From Myripristis murdjan (Eukaryota; Chordata; Actinopteri; Holocentriformes; Holocentridae): a stretch of DNA of 64,000 nucleotides. The DNA lies in NCBI RefSeq assembly GCF_902150065.1, contig NC_043993.1, forward strand, positions 15,115,185 through 15,179,184. The letters are read 5' to 3'. Within the stretch, counting starts at the first letter, position 1. Each line of letters starts with the position of its first letter. The position numbers and the translations under genes are program-made. Below the pieces are notes generated by a model that did not search any database, was not told where the DNA came from, and was given only the letters and a program-made list of their open reading frames with translations. Shown here piece after piece: positions 47,000 through 60,100 of the stretch.

Positions 47000-49248
47000 C
47001 TAGTCACACTCCCACTGGGTCAGGTTTAGTGACCCTCTGCTGCAGTCTGTGTCTATATCATCCTCCTCGGCTGTGAGCCTGCTCATATCCTCCTCCTCCT
47101 CATCCAGACTGAAATACATAAGAACTCTGGAGAGAACATGACACACAAACACAGAGTGCAGCTGTCGATATAGTAATATTGTTATGAACTCATGTAACAT
47201 TCGAAAAATCATGAGAGATCTGTCTACTTCCCCCTTGGCAGAGTAAAAATAATAGCCTGCACAGTAGCTGCCCATCTTTTGTCAATAGCAACTTCCTCAC
47301 CCATATTTTGCGTGGTTTAGTGACTGAAAAACAGCTTTCTTACATTGATTTTACAGACTAATTAAGCAGAGGAGGTACAGTTGCAGTCACGTTTCAAGGG
47401 TTCATTATGCAAAATTGCAAGGGATCAATTTAAGTGAAGACTCCTTAGACTCAAGTGACAAAAAGGAATAATGTAATTTGATGGTTAAGTCTACATGGTT
47501 TTCACCATGAGCCAAACTCAGTGATAAATTACGTGCTTAAGTCAGCCATTTTCAGTTTTGCACAAAGGGTATGATCTACTTTAAAACCTCACTCAAAACC
47601 ACAGATGAATAACAAATCTAAACCGAAACAAAAGAACCTGCCTCTGCTCCTTAACCCAAGGCCTCCACCCCACTTACAAACAGCTGCATACACCCAGAGT
47701 AACAAATGTAGCCGATTCTCAAACACTCAACTGTATATAGTATAATTAGGAAAGAATCTGCAGAAATGTCTAAAGCTTGACCTCTATAATTTACGATTAC
47801 TGCTCTACTACTGTACACTAAACTCTAGGACTTGTGAACTTAGATCTTATATAGACTGCATTTAAGCATCAAATCAGAACCTTATAGTCTGCCTGTTTCT
47901 TTATCAAATGAGAGTGGGTGTAACTTGACTCACCCAATCAGAGCAGCAGCAATGATAGAAAGGCACAAAGCTAACAGGAAGCTGAACCCAGAGAACCAGG
48001 AGACGGTGGTGGCATAAATGCTGTTGAACACCATCAGGGCCACACCCATACTCAGCATCTCCACAAATGCAATACCTGCAAACAGCGCACCTACAAAAAG
48101 AACCCAGACTCAGAATCAGGATCATTTTAACTCTTTGTACACAACAGATGCACAAGGACGTCCAACATGTTTCTTTATGAAAGGAAGTGTGCATTTCTCA
48201 TTAAACAAAATAATAATAGTCCCCATTCTTTGATTCTTATTTGCAACTGAGAAAAGCAGTCAAAATTCCTGGGATATTAAAATCATCATTCATTCATTCA
48301 TTTTTCAGTTTATCCCAATTAGGTTTGCCAGGTGCTGGAGCATAGCCCAGCACTCACTGGATGGAAGGCAGGGAAACACACTGGACAGGTCGCCAGTTCA
48401 CGTGTCTTACAATCTTGTTTTTCTTGACACAAGTGAAAAACAAAACCTGCCAGTGTTTTTGGTGCAGTTTCACTTGTTTGTTGAATTTTTCCGTTGCTGT
48501 TAAATATGTAGAAACAAGGCACAATAAGGCAGATCAGCCCACAACTATCACAGAAAAATGGCACTTAACACAGGAGAGCTCTAGAAACAAGTTGATAAGC
48601 ATTGGTAATGATTATGTCATTCCACTGCAAGTTTTTTATCACTTGTTTTAAGAAATTGAGATTTTAGCACCGAGACAATGACAATGTAAATGGCGTGCAT
48701 GTTAGATGTCTTTGCTATGATGGATGGGGCTCTGATGCAGCTCCAAACCTTACCTTGTTCTGAGCTCAGTGCTGCTTTTGACATCATGGACCTAAGCACA
48801 GCAGACGGCATGGCAGACAGGATCAAAGGTAACCTCACTGTGGACCAGAGAGGAAACAGAGTGCTGTAAACTAACCGTTTGCATCGTAGCATCTATAGAT
48901 GGTGCTGAATTTGTTTCCTTTTCCTTGGCAAGACAAGCACACATAGACAAGCCGGCACAGACGTTCACACCTTCACAGACGCATTCACACACTCACCGAG
49001 GAACATGACCAGTGTGGTCTTTGCAAACGCAGCTATCAGCAGGCCTGTGCTGACAGACAGCAGACCCAGCAGGATGATGTGTGTGTCTCTGAGACAGTGG
49101 GAGAGGACGGAGACGCCTGCAAAGCTGCCCACATGGATGACTGTAGTCAGAGCTGAACTGCAGCCAATTAACACCTCGTTCCAACAGAGAGGTTTATTCA
49201 GCTCATACAGGATGAAGACGGACATACCACCCAGTTGAGAGATCTGAC

Positions 49249-49300
<52 letters not shown>

Positions 49301-50618
49301 GGGTCTAAAACAGCAGCTCTTTAGAATAGATACATGGATATGGACCATATTTCTTGATGTACCTTATACAGAGCAAAGGCTGCCATCATCAAGCCCACAG
49401 CAGCTTTTTTTCTACGTGTCCCAGATGCAAAAATCAGATAAACTCCCTGCAGTCGACTGATCAGCACCTTTCCTTTTGGACATCTGGAGATTAAAACCTT
49501 TGGTGAAAAGCCTGATGATGATGAGAGTGTCGTAGAGGGAGGATTCAGGGACTCACGCAGCACAAAGAGCACGTAGCCCAAGTTGAGGAGGTGTAGCAGG
49601 GCGGCGGTGAGGCCGGGCCAGGTAAACCCTGCAGCGTGGATGAAGAAACCAGTCGAGAGAGACGCCAGGCCAGACAGCAGTCCCAGGATCATGTCCAGGC
49701 TGGCCATACGCACTGTCTTAGCCCTCGTGTAAACATAGGTACCAGTATCTTGACTTTCATCTGTACCGGTCTCTCCTCTCTCCTCACACCTGTCACGCAC
49801 CCTGTCATGACTTCCATCCTCTCCAACTTGCCTCTCCTCATAGCCACTGTCACTCTCTTCATAATTATCGCCTCTCCTCATTCTATCCTGTGAAATACCC
49901 CTTGCCACACCCCCATCCCCACTGCCTTGTTCACATCGGTCAGCAACATAGGCAAAGCAACCTCCAGTCAGTGCTGCGGAGCCGCCCAGGATCCCAGTGA
50001 TAAAAGCAGCTCCGAGCAGGTAGCTCAGGCTGAGAGAGAAGCCACTGACAACAAAGTAGCACAAGGTGAAAAGCAAGTTTCCAACCAGAGGGGGCACTAT
50101 GGCGGCCTTTCTGCCCCAGACGTCACTGTATGAGACCAAGAGAGGGGAGGAGAGCAGGCTGGGGAAGAGGAAGCACAGCTCAGTGTACAGAAAGAAGAGA
50201 GATGCCTCCTTCTGGACCTCCTGGAGAGAGTGCAAGAGAAAGGGGTAGAGGCAAGTATGAGGGTGTTTAAAGCAAGGCAATTGTGTTAAAAATGTATAGC
50301 TTAGAATTTCAATTTGTTAGATGAGCCAACAAGAAAACAAAACACAGCTGATATTCAGTGCAGGGTCTCATTAAATGTCAACACTCCCCTAGAAATTCAG
50401 AACAAATAACATTTCACCCTTTTTGGTCTCTTGCGTACCGCATGTATGAGGGTTAGGTTGTCTGCACAGTGGATGTTATTCCAGTCTGTGGGGAAAGGGC
50501 TGCCGCTGAGCTGCATCCACAGTCTCCTGTGAACATACTGCTGCAGCAGAGGGTAGGTCATAAACATAGAGAAGGCATTTATCCCAACCACAGGCTCTAT
50601 CAGGTCAACACAACCCAT
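47000..50618 (-). CDS. slc46a3: Lysosomal solute carrier family 46 member 3
   Basis: Proton-coupled MFS carrier of the lysosomal membrane; the mammalian protein exports maytansine conjugates and muropeptide-type ligands to the cytosol. Six coding exons on the minus strand: 50618-50439, 50220-49363, 49243-48997, 48837-48754, 48090-47934 and 47126-47000; 1653 nt, 550 aa, against 461 in human. TM1 region EPVVGINAFSMFMTYPLLQQ is followed by a glycosylated lumenal loop (NNIHCADNLTLIHA). The MFS motif is SDVWGRKAAIVP, then GGCFAYVADRCEQ, SLDMILGLLSGLASLSTGFF, FILYELNKPLCWNEVLIGCS, SAVLRSMMSKAALSSEQGAL, and an acidic C-terminal tail (LDEEEEDMSRL). Between CEQ and KTVRMAS the human loop is only a few residues long, but here it has about 65 extra acidic residues. 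A second Ser-rich stretch with KVLISR written twice precedes TM7. The 5' UTR is probably spliced, since an acceptor lies just upstream of the ATG. Confidence 0.93.
48288..48402. repeat. Fragment of a common teleost interspersed repeat
   Basis: CATTCATTCATTCATT followed by GGTGCTGGAGCATAGCCCAG, then AAGGCAGGGAAACACACTGG and ACAGGTCGCCAGTTCA. This closely follows a phrase scattered through fish genomes (GCTGGAGCCTATCCCAGC, then a GGACAGGTCGCCAGT end). Family not assigned. It lies in a slc46a3 intron. Confidence 0.6.
49250..49300. repeat. (AGAT)n microsatellite
   Basis: About twelve AGAT units, starting within ten bases of the slc46a3 exon acceptor at 49243, in effect replacing part of the normal pyrimidine tract with TCTA units on the minus strand. 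Confidence 0.95.
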
Positions 50619-51053
50619 GAGGCACCTGGACAGAAAGACAGAGGCAGAGATTCATTTCCTCATTACTGACAAAACATCAAGCTTCCTTTTTGAATGTATT
50701 TCCAGAAACATGTGAAACGTCTTGACTGGCTGCAAAGTCCACTTTTTTTTTTTTTTTTTTTTCTCCAGGAAAGACCCTTAAAACTCCCAAACACAATCAG
50801 CTCTTAATATCTGCATAATATCAAGAGTGCAATAGCCTGGAACCAATAAAGGAAAGAGTGATAAAATATCTTACCAAAGAACTGATACTTTGCTAAACTT
50901 TACATGAGAATAGTTGCAATTTGAGTGTTAACCTCTATTTGAATAAATGTAATTTGCTGCTGATTCAAAATGTTCTCAGAATAAATGTTTATTTGTGTAA
51001 ATATATAATAAAGGAAATGAAGTTCAAGGAAGTAATTAAACAGTGGTATTTAC

Positions 51054-51258
51054 CTTTAAATGGAAGAACATTTCTTATTTCATCCACCTCAGTGCTGCAG
51101 AAAATAAGCGTCTTTGGTGCTGCCCTTGGAGCCACTAGGGAACACTGATATCCAGGGTGAAAGTGGGAGTGTGTTTCCATGTCACCCCCCAGAGCCACAA
51201 ACACAAACACACCCAGCAGGTATCTCATGCGCCTGTGCATGCTCAGGTAACAACACAC
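51054..51258 (-). other. Possible spliced upstream exon of slc46a3 with a signal-peptide-like ORF
   Basis: The minus-strand frame starts MHRRMRYLLGVFVFVALGGD (after an upstream in-frame MCCYLS) and reads on to EVDEIRNVLPFK, then meets a donor (AAAG|GTAAAT) at 51054. Joined to the acceptor just before the slc46a3 ATG it would read through that ATG in another frame and stop after a few codons. It could be a 5' UTR exon with an overlapping uORF, a small secreted peptide, or chance. Not recognised in any family I know. Confidence 0.3.
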
Positions 51259-51381
51259 AAACTAACTGCACAAACTAATTACATTATTATGTCGTGATTC
51301 TCAGTGTGTGGGCAAGAGAATGAACATAGGGTGAAAGAAAGGAAGCAAGAGGCACACGCAGAGAGAAACACACACACATGC

Positions 51382-51418
51382 TGAGAGAAAGAGAGGGAGA
51401 AGGAGAGAGAGAGAGAGG

Positions 51419-51461
<43 letters not shown>

Positions 51462-51470
51462 AGAAAGAGA
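51382..51470. repeat. (GA)n-rich microsatellite
   Basis: Nearly 90 bp of purine-only GA repeat with a few GGG breaks; a polypurine tract able to form triplex DNA. Confidence 0.9.
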
Positions 51471-53626
51471 GGAGACTATTACAGAATATTACAGTTGTTC
51501 CAGCAAGTGAAGGGTAAATATAAACAAACTATTGGTCACTATCATACAGGTCAGATTATTTAATATCAGCTTTGAAAAAAAAAAAAAAAAAAAAAACAGT
51601 ATCATTTTTTTCTACTGTCAGTATCTGGTTGGTTGTCAAAATGGCACCTGTGTGTCTTAACCTGTTTTATACATGCATTTGTATTACGATTTTTGCAAAA
51701 ACACATATTAACATTGGTACTAGGATGGTACTTGGGAAGACACTGAATATTAATCTCAATAAATAAATAAATAAATAAATAAAAATCCAAGGGTATAGTT
51801 CAGTTTTGGGGATTTTACATAGGATTTATATGATGATCTATACTTATGAGAATCAGTTAGATATGGTATATCCCTCCTTTTGATATAGATAAACCTGATA
51901 TAGCTTTACCAAGACTTTACCAAGGCTTTACCAAGAGAAATCCTAATATTAACATGCTGTTTATTTGATATCTGTGATCAGAATATGGAGATGTATATAA
52001 ATCTCTGTGCCTAAATATGACCTTAGGTATACACAAGTATCTATTAAATGAAAACACTCACAATGTGACAGCTGAATGGACCTCACAGGCAAACATGAGC
52101 AGAGTTTTCTTTAATAATTTTTAATACTGTATGCTCTCCAAAGTGCAAATAAAAGCATCAACATACTGTGTACATTACATGTTTAACTACTTCATTTGTC
52201 ATCTTCCAGATCTCCTATGTTACAGTTACATGTTGACCATCTCAACGCGGAGGGGCAAGAGGAAGAGAAAGAGAAAGGGAGAGCAAGAAACAGCAAAGAC
52301 AGAAAAACATGCTTCTACTACTCTGTCGGTGCACTAACGACAAGACTCATGTTGTAAATGTATTTACACTCAAACGTACAATCAGTGCCAGAACAAACAA
52401 ATTCAGCAGACCTTGTCTCTGGGACAAATCCACAAAGGGTAACTGTATAGCTTACCTCCACAAGTTTAAATAATCATGGTGAAGGTGACAAAAGATCCAT
52501 GAAAACTGTTGCTACACCACCAGCATTTATGTAATATGAACATGAGTGTTTCAGTCCCTAATGAATTAGATAAACCACCCATGTTTCTAATGTGGAGACT
52601 CAACCAAATGCTACATATTATCATATGGGTGCTACATACTGGTCAGACAAGAGGCCCCTCTATATTTAACAAAATTACATGAATGACTTATATAAAATGC
52701 AATCATTACATTTTTTGACATTCAGCATATAGTCAGACAGGGATGTCCACAGGACACATTGAAGGATCATTGCAATACCAGTTACTGGCTTAGAAGTCAA
52801 AGTTCATTCACTGGTGAGACATTATTTTGAGATGATTTTTTTTTTTAACTTTATGCTTGCACTTGTAAACAACGGTTTGTTTTGCATCTTTGTAGTCTTG
52901 TACTTTTTTTTGCACCTGAAGTGACCGTAAGGAATCATTCAGTGACTGGAATGAGCTGTATTTCTAAACATTGGAAATCACAGTGACTTTTTGACTGGTA
53001 TATTCTGACATTGATAATATGCAAAGACATTCTTAAAATCATCATTGTGGTATAAAATCAGATAGGAATGAGACACATCACTCAAATCCTTAACTGTATT
53101 TGACATTCTTTTGTTTAAGAGCATTAAACCCTGTGTAGGTATCATAAAAAATCTCGAAGATCCACGAAAAGAATCAGTTTTACTTTTTGCACTAACCTTC
53201 AAAAGTGCTGGTATAGCAATTACATATCTGCTTATAAGTCCTTACACTGAACACCTGGCAACCTAGAAACTTCATCCTTTACCTCTATACAACATGTTGG
53301 TAAAAATTTACCTTAATTTAACCGTCAACTTAACAGAACAAGTGACCAGGGCCGCTGCTGGGGAAATCCAGGGCCCTTTGACATGCTGTGACACTGGGCC
53401 CCCCAGTCTAAAGCATCTAACTACAGTATGTACAGTGTTACCTTCCCTCTTTGAAGGTGTCCTTAGAAACTGAGGCTCCCTGAAATTACAGTACTGTCAC
53501 TGTCACTGCAAGTAACAGTAGTCAGCACAGTCTAATTTTACCCTCATCCCTTCTTTCTGGGCTTTCAGCAGACCATATCCATTCATGAGACATTTGAACA
53601 TTACAAGAGTTACTTTATATTACAAT

Positions 53627-53627
<1 letters not shown>

Positions 53628-53708
<81 letters not shown>
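53628..53708. repeat. Compound (TG)n(TA)n microsatellite
   Basis: TG units change to TA units near 53675. Alternating purine-pyrimidine runs of this kind can adopt Z-DNA (TG) and cruciform (TA) forms. Intergenic. Confidence 0.95.
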
Positions 53709-53710
<2 letters not shown>

Positions 53711-55304
53711 AATTTAGTATAACTCAATAAATATGCTTATTCAATAGCTTTTAGTAGCTTTGTAAAGGGAGCCAGTGAAAGGTGTAAGAGAGCAAATGAC
53801 TGATATTACACTGTATTGTAGCTTTTAAATGGTGACTTATTCAGAGCAGCTCCAGATAAATCATTAGGACCCTGAGGGTAAGTTCGTCAGTACAGCACAT
53901 TACAGTACAGGCAGCTATGACATGTGTTATAAAATAATTTAGCTTTTTTTTTTTTTTAAATATACCAAATGTTGGTTTCTCTGTTGCATTTTATATGAAT
54001 GGAAATTTTATACTGAGAAATCTCTTGGGTGTGTAATAGTGTCCTGCAGAGAAGCTATACAAAAGAAAGTTGAAAGTATGACTAATCTAAATTTAGAAAA
54101 TAATTTCCCTGAACAATATATTCTTGCACGCTGAGCATTCAGCATGTCATTAATTTCCAAAAGTTTAGAACGTAATACTCAAAAGATAAAAAAAAAAAAA
54201 AAAAAAAAAAAAAATGCATCATTCAGATAAACAATCAGAAGCATTATGAACAATGCTTCTGTGTATTTTATGCAATTTGCTTTTCAAGAGGTTAATATAG
54301 GTTTGGAAAGGGCTACACTAATCTAGTACATCACAAAGAGGTAATTAGAGGGTTTTATGTATTTATTTTTTACCTATATAGCTTAGAGACCCATATCCTC
54401 CATAAGACAGTCACCTGAATACCACCTGTCAGGACAAAAAGTGAAAACATCTACAGTATATCTCCTTTCTTCTGGTGTAAGTGACTTATTCAACTCTTGT
54501 CCAAAAGGCGATATTTTGCAAAGTTATAAATATCATTCATTCCCCCTTGTTTAATAAAGAGACAAATCACAGCAATAATAAGTTACACATTAAGACTGGA
54601 AGACTTTCACAGTACATGCTTGCTTAAGTAGCAAAAAATGTCTGATAAATTATATATAAATATCACATTATAAAGAAAATCACAACAACATTTACAACAA
54701 CAATTCTCATGATAGGTTTTCCCCTTAGCTCTGAGCTCCCTGGTAGCTGTGTGTTATTATCGTCGTTGCAGAGCTACAGACACAGTAGACTGCACATTTC
54801 CACTGAGGTAAATACAAAATGGTAGACATAGTTTTTGCAAGTTGACCTGAGGGATCCAAAAAAGTGAAGACTGTTCATGTGGAGAGATGCGGTAGGAAGA
54901 CCTAGCAAGGTTTGAAAAGACATTGAACATCGGAGGTGCTCTTTTATTGTTGCTGGTAAAACGGCTGGGATCTGGGTGGGCTTTGTTTCATCGCCCCACA
55001 CAACTACAACTATCAGCATCAAACTAATTACGAATGTTTTAAGCTGACAAACACAAATTGTTCTGACTTACAAACCAATTGAATACGTAAGTAGACAGTC
55101 TTACATGCTATAAAATGTTGGTCATCGTCTGCTGGTGAGAGGGCAGGACTGAGTATAAGGCGCTTCATTTGGGACTTTTCCAGAAGGAAAAAGAAATTTC
55201 AGTTGAAAGCTGATTCCAGTTCATGACTTGAAGTTGCATTTTAGTTTTTGAACAAACTGAATTGAATATGAGAACTAATCCTAATGAGATAGAGTACAGC
55301 TTGT

Positions 55305-55310
55305 TTTATT
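55305..55310 (-). terminator. Candidate poly(A) signal of mtus2
   Basis: AATAAA on the minus strand about 505 bp past the mtus2 stop codon, the nearest canonical hexamer noticed. Longer 3' UTRs are possible. Confidence 0.4.
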
Positions 55311-55814
55311 GAGGACACGACCGTGTTTTCAAAACCCCAGAGTAAGAGCTATTGTGTTGTATATATTAAAAAAAAATGTCACTGGTGGCATGAGTGTGCC
55401 ACTTTCTGTCTGTTGATCTGTTTGTTTCTGTCTGTGTGGGAGTCAGCACAATCCATGCAGGGGAGGTTTAACTACATCTCAACACTGTCTGTGTTTAAAT
55501 ATGTACAGTCTACATTTCAACACTGTCTATTGCTACAGGTTGGTAGGGGGGGATGAGAGCATGACAAGCATCAGCATCCATTTCTCCATCAAGGATCCCG
55601 GTGTACAAAGTTGTGTTGTCATTTCACACCACGATGGAGACCCACACTGCGCTGTGTGTGCAGTTTGTCTTGAGATGACACACACCAACATCCCAACTTG
55701 TACTACAACGCCGTTCACATTCAAAAAAGGAGAAAGAAGAAGCTCAAATGGAAATACAAAAGAAGAAACGAGAAAGAGGAAAAGAGATAGATACAGGCAG
55801 AGACAACCAGAAGC

Positions 55815-56793
55815 TCATCTCTGCAGGGGGTTGACACAAGCAGCTGAGTTGCAGAGATTGGACGAAGCCCTGTGTGTGGGTGTGGCCGGGCCCGGCGAGT
55901 AATTCTGATTGCTTGCTGCCCTGTGAGTGGGTGTGGCCGGTCCTGGGGACAGATTTTGATTCATGGTGGCTCTGTGAGAGGGTGAGGAGTAGTGAGTGGG
56001 GGTGGCCTGCTGGGGACAGCTGTTGCAATGCGTGGGGGAGCTGCACCCTGCCACAGGTGAGGAGGAGAAGAACGGGGACGAGGGGATCGGTGAGGTCGAG
56101 AAGCAGCGGTGGAGGGGCGAGGAGGAGGGGGACATGAGCGGGCTGGTCTGGAGACGCCACAGAAGCTCCTCGTTGTTGCGACTCAGCCGTTTCTTCTCGG
56201 TGCTTTCCTTCTCCACTGACTCCTGGAGGTTAGCGTTCTCCTCCGACAGTTGTCTTTGGAGAGAGCATCAAAGAAATAATATCAGTATCAAGCAGAGGGT
56301 GTTCTGTGTGCATTACGCTATTTTTAGACCATCAGTGTTCAACCAGCCAGACAGCACTTTTAAATTGGTTAATGTTAGATGTAAATAGACTAAAAAGTTA
56401 AAGATGACTATGATAAGGTGTTAGTTTAATGTTCTATAAATGGTTTGGGTTAAGCATAGGTTTGCTCTCTGGTGAAAGGGTAAATATCTGAGTCTGTAAT
56501 AATTTGCCTTCTTCAGAGCCATTTTCAGCTCTGTCAAAGAATGAGCTGAAACCATTACAGTGATTCTCTGTGTCTGAAGTTTGATGTCTTTCAGAGCAAT
56601 CATGTTTGTTGTAAACTAGGTGGTCAAACATTTTTGAGTTTATCCAGTGGGTCTGCCAAAGGAGAAGACCATGTGATGCTCCTCCTGAAACTGAACATGA
56701 AGATCACATACATTAGAATGAGTGATGTTAGGCATCCCTTTGAACTGAAAAACAGTGTAAATTGGAGTGTAAATTTTGTTGTTGTGGTGGAAG

Positions 56794-56832
<39 letters not shown>

Positions 56833-57128
56833 GCACAATTTGGTGTCTGCATGTGGTTGAAAGATATAACTGATTTTATCCTCACAATGTGTCCAATGAT
56901 GATAGCTATGAAGCTATGACGATGATGATGATGATGATGATGATGAGTTTTACCTGGACAACGCTAGGTTCATTTCGATCCGGGCCTTCAGATCTTCGTT
57001 CTGCTGCTGTAGAACCTGGATCTTCTCCTCCAGGAAAACATTCTTTTGGGCCTGCTCATGAACAGAATAGAAGCAAAGCGCAAACTTTAATTCACCAAAC
57101 ACACACAAGTGAATCTAGACCAACGTGA

Positions 57129-57188
<60 letters not shown>

Positions 57189-60100
57189 ATGCACGTGTGT
57201 ATGTATGTGATGGCTTATTGAGCCTACCACTTTCTCCAAGTCAGAGATCTTCTTCTCCTGTTGGTGTATCTGCTGGTTTTTCATTTCCACAACCTCCTTC
57301 AGGCTCTTCAGATCCTGCTCAATGTGCTGGTAAGGAGCCAGGGCATCCTATTATAGACATACACACACAGACATGCACACACACACACACACACACACAC
57401 CAAAAGAGAAACATACAGAGAATATTAAAGGCAGACAAAGAAATTTATGTTGTTTTGTTGCTGCAGCACTGTCATGGTTTTAATTTTGATTCTAATGATA
57501 AAAGTGTATGCACTCATGATAACCTATTGCAAAGCGCTTTGGATAAAAGTCTGTAACAAATGGTGTGTATTGTATTAGTACTACACTGTATGGATGTCTG
57601 CATTTGTATCAAATATTTTCCAGGTACATACAGTTGCAATCAGAAGTATTCAATCCCCTCACCTCAAAAGACATTATAGTGATGTGAAATGAGGTTAATG
57701 AAAATATATGGCAACAAGCCTCATTAAACAACAAAAGATATTTATTGATACATAAGTTATTGTGAAAACATAAATTGACGAAAACAAACTGAGTTAAAAT
57801 GAAAAATGTGACTCTTCAAAAATGTGCATGTGCACTATTATTCAACCCCCAGCTTCAGTACTTCAATAAGTGCTGACAAGCTTCTTACACCTCTCTATTG
57901 GAATCTTGAAGCTTATTGAATCTCATTGATGTTTGATGGCCTCTGTGCTGCAACTGCCTTGTTTAAATCCCACCAAAGATTTTCAATCAAATTTAAATCC
58001 GGGGACTAAGAGGGCCACTCATTCCAGGATCTATTTCTCAACCAAGCTTTGGTTGACTTGGAGCTGTGCTTGGGATCATCATCGTGCTGGAGAGTCCAGT
58101 GATCACCAAGGTTCAATTTCCCAACAGAGGGCATCATTTTCCTCTTAAAAATGGCCTGGTATTTCTGGGAATCCATGATGCCAGGTACATGGTCCAGATT
58201 GCCAGTTCCTGCACCAGAAAAACATCCCCACATCATCAATGACCCACCTCCAGCCTTGATGGTGTGGATGGTCTTCTTCTGGTCATAAACCTGGTCTTTC
58301 TCATGCCAGACATACCGCTGGTCCATGTGACCAAACAGGTCCAGTTTACTTTCATCAGTCTATAGAACTGTCTCCTAAAACTCTGCAAATATCCAAATTC
58401 CTCCTGGCATATTCAAGTTGACCTTTGATGTTCCTCGTGTTCCTCAAGAGTGGAGGGCATCTCTGAGTCTGGCCATGAAGTCCTGGTTTATTCAGTGCTC
58501 ATTTTACAGTTGCCAATGAAGCACTTGCCCTGGCCTTCATCAGGTTATCCTGTAGGCATTTAAGTTTTAAACTTTCTTATAATGCTCCCAATGGTGTCTC
58601 TCGGAATGTCACATTTTTGGGAAATCTTTTTATACCTAAAGCCCTTCAGGTGCAACGAAATAATGTCCTCTCTCAGCTTTTGCAGAAGCTCCTTATTCTT
58701 ACCCATGATTGGAACTCGCCTTGAACACCTTTGCGGGTGGGGTTTATATATGCATCACAGCTGAAGCAAATTAAAGATCATTATTGAGTTAACAAAGGCT
58801 TAATTATGTTTTAACTCCACTTTGGGCCATAAAAACTAGCAGAGGGTTTTAAAAACAGCAATATTATATAGGGTTGAATAATTGTGACCTGGCTATATTA
58901 ACAAAATACACTGTGGCATGCAAATACTACATCATGCATTTTCTTTGTTGATTTTATGTATCACTCAACTGAAAAAGAAGTCATCCAAAACAAAATCTAA
59001 ACAGAAAAAACTTTCATTGGCAAATCTTAACAATCCTTGGGAGATTGAATATTTCTGACTAACTGTACTTGTGTAACTGTACATGTACTCCTGTGTATGT
59101 ACAGGTTATCTTACCACTATCTGTTCATCCGTACTTCTCCTTAAAGCCTCCTCAAAGCGCTTGGCTTTGTCTCTCAGAGTCTGGTTCTGAAAGGTCAAGG
59201 TGTCCACTTGATCCTGAACAGACCGCATCCACACACACACATGCACGCACAAAAAGGAACAAATAAAGAATAAAGGAATGCATCACCTCAGTATAAGCTA
59301 TTATACATCGACCAAATTCTAAATGATGGATGCTAGCTCATTTTTCATGAAACTTTACCTGAAGAGAAAGCTTGAGTTTCTCAAAATCCTCTTCTATCAT
59401 CGTCTTCTGCTGCTCATGGGCTTTCCTCAAGTCTACAGAGGGATTCAGGGAAGCTTGTTAATTTATAGCAGTGCTGGTGTCATCAAAGTGTGGTTTGCAG
59501 TTTTTCAGAGTGGGTCTACACTCCGACATGTACCTCTCATGGTGCGGGCGTGCTCCTCATGCAGCGTTGCCATGGTGATGTTATGCATGTCTCTGAGCTC
59601 CTGAATGGCTGCCTGGTGGTTGACTGTCATCTCCTCCATCTAACACACACAGAAATACACACATTTGTTGTTTCCCTTTGTGATTAGCCAATTGGTATTC
59701 AAAAAGTTGCAGAACTAACAGAATTCACAAATTTCCCACACTGCCCTTCTCTCTCACCTGTTCCTGTTGCTGAGTCCTCAGCTCTTCCACCTCTGACCGG
59801 TGCTCTGTCCTCAGGTGTTCGGTCTCTGCTGAGTGACACTTCCTAAGCCCCTCCTCCACAGCGGCGAGCTCCGCCTCCTGCTGCAGCTGCAGCTCCTGTA
59901 GCTCTCGTTCAAATGCCACCTCCAGTGCCGTCTTTTCCCGATGAAGTTTCTCCCATCGCACTGAGTTGGATGCTGGGCAGGAAGTTGAGAGTGTCTTATG
60001 ATTAAGTCTCATTAAAGCGTGTAGAACAGTCAGTGATCATTATTACTATTCATTGAATCTGGGGTGGAGTTAATTCCTTTTCACTTTAGCCAAGTCAAAT

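Larger units (their letters stand above)
50619..55814. other. slc46a3 upstream / mtus2 3' flank
   Basis: A 5.2 kb stretch without a recognised gene apart from the possible upstream exon at 51054-51258. It holds a (GA)n run (51382-51470), an (AAAT)n run (51759-51784), several poly-A/T tracts and the (TG)n(TA)n array at 53628-53708. A GC-rich scrap at about 53345-53410 (GGGCCGCTGCTGGGG, CTGGGCCCCCCAG) looks like a repeat relic. The part just below 55814 is probable mtus2 3' UTR. Confidence 0.5.

Noticed and set aside
54774-55022. 83-codon minus-strand frame downstream of mtus2
   Set aside because: Lies in probable 3' UTR or flank, starts with a Val run, no recognisable domain.
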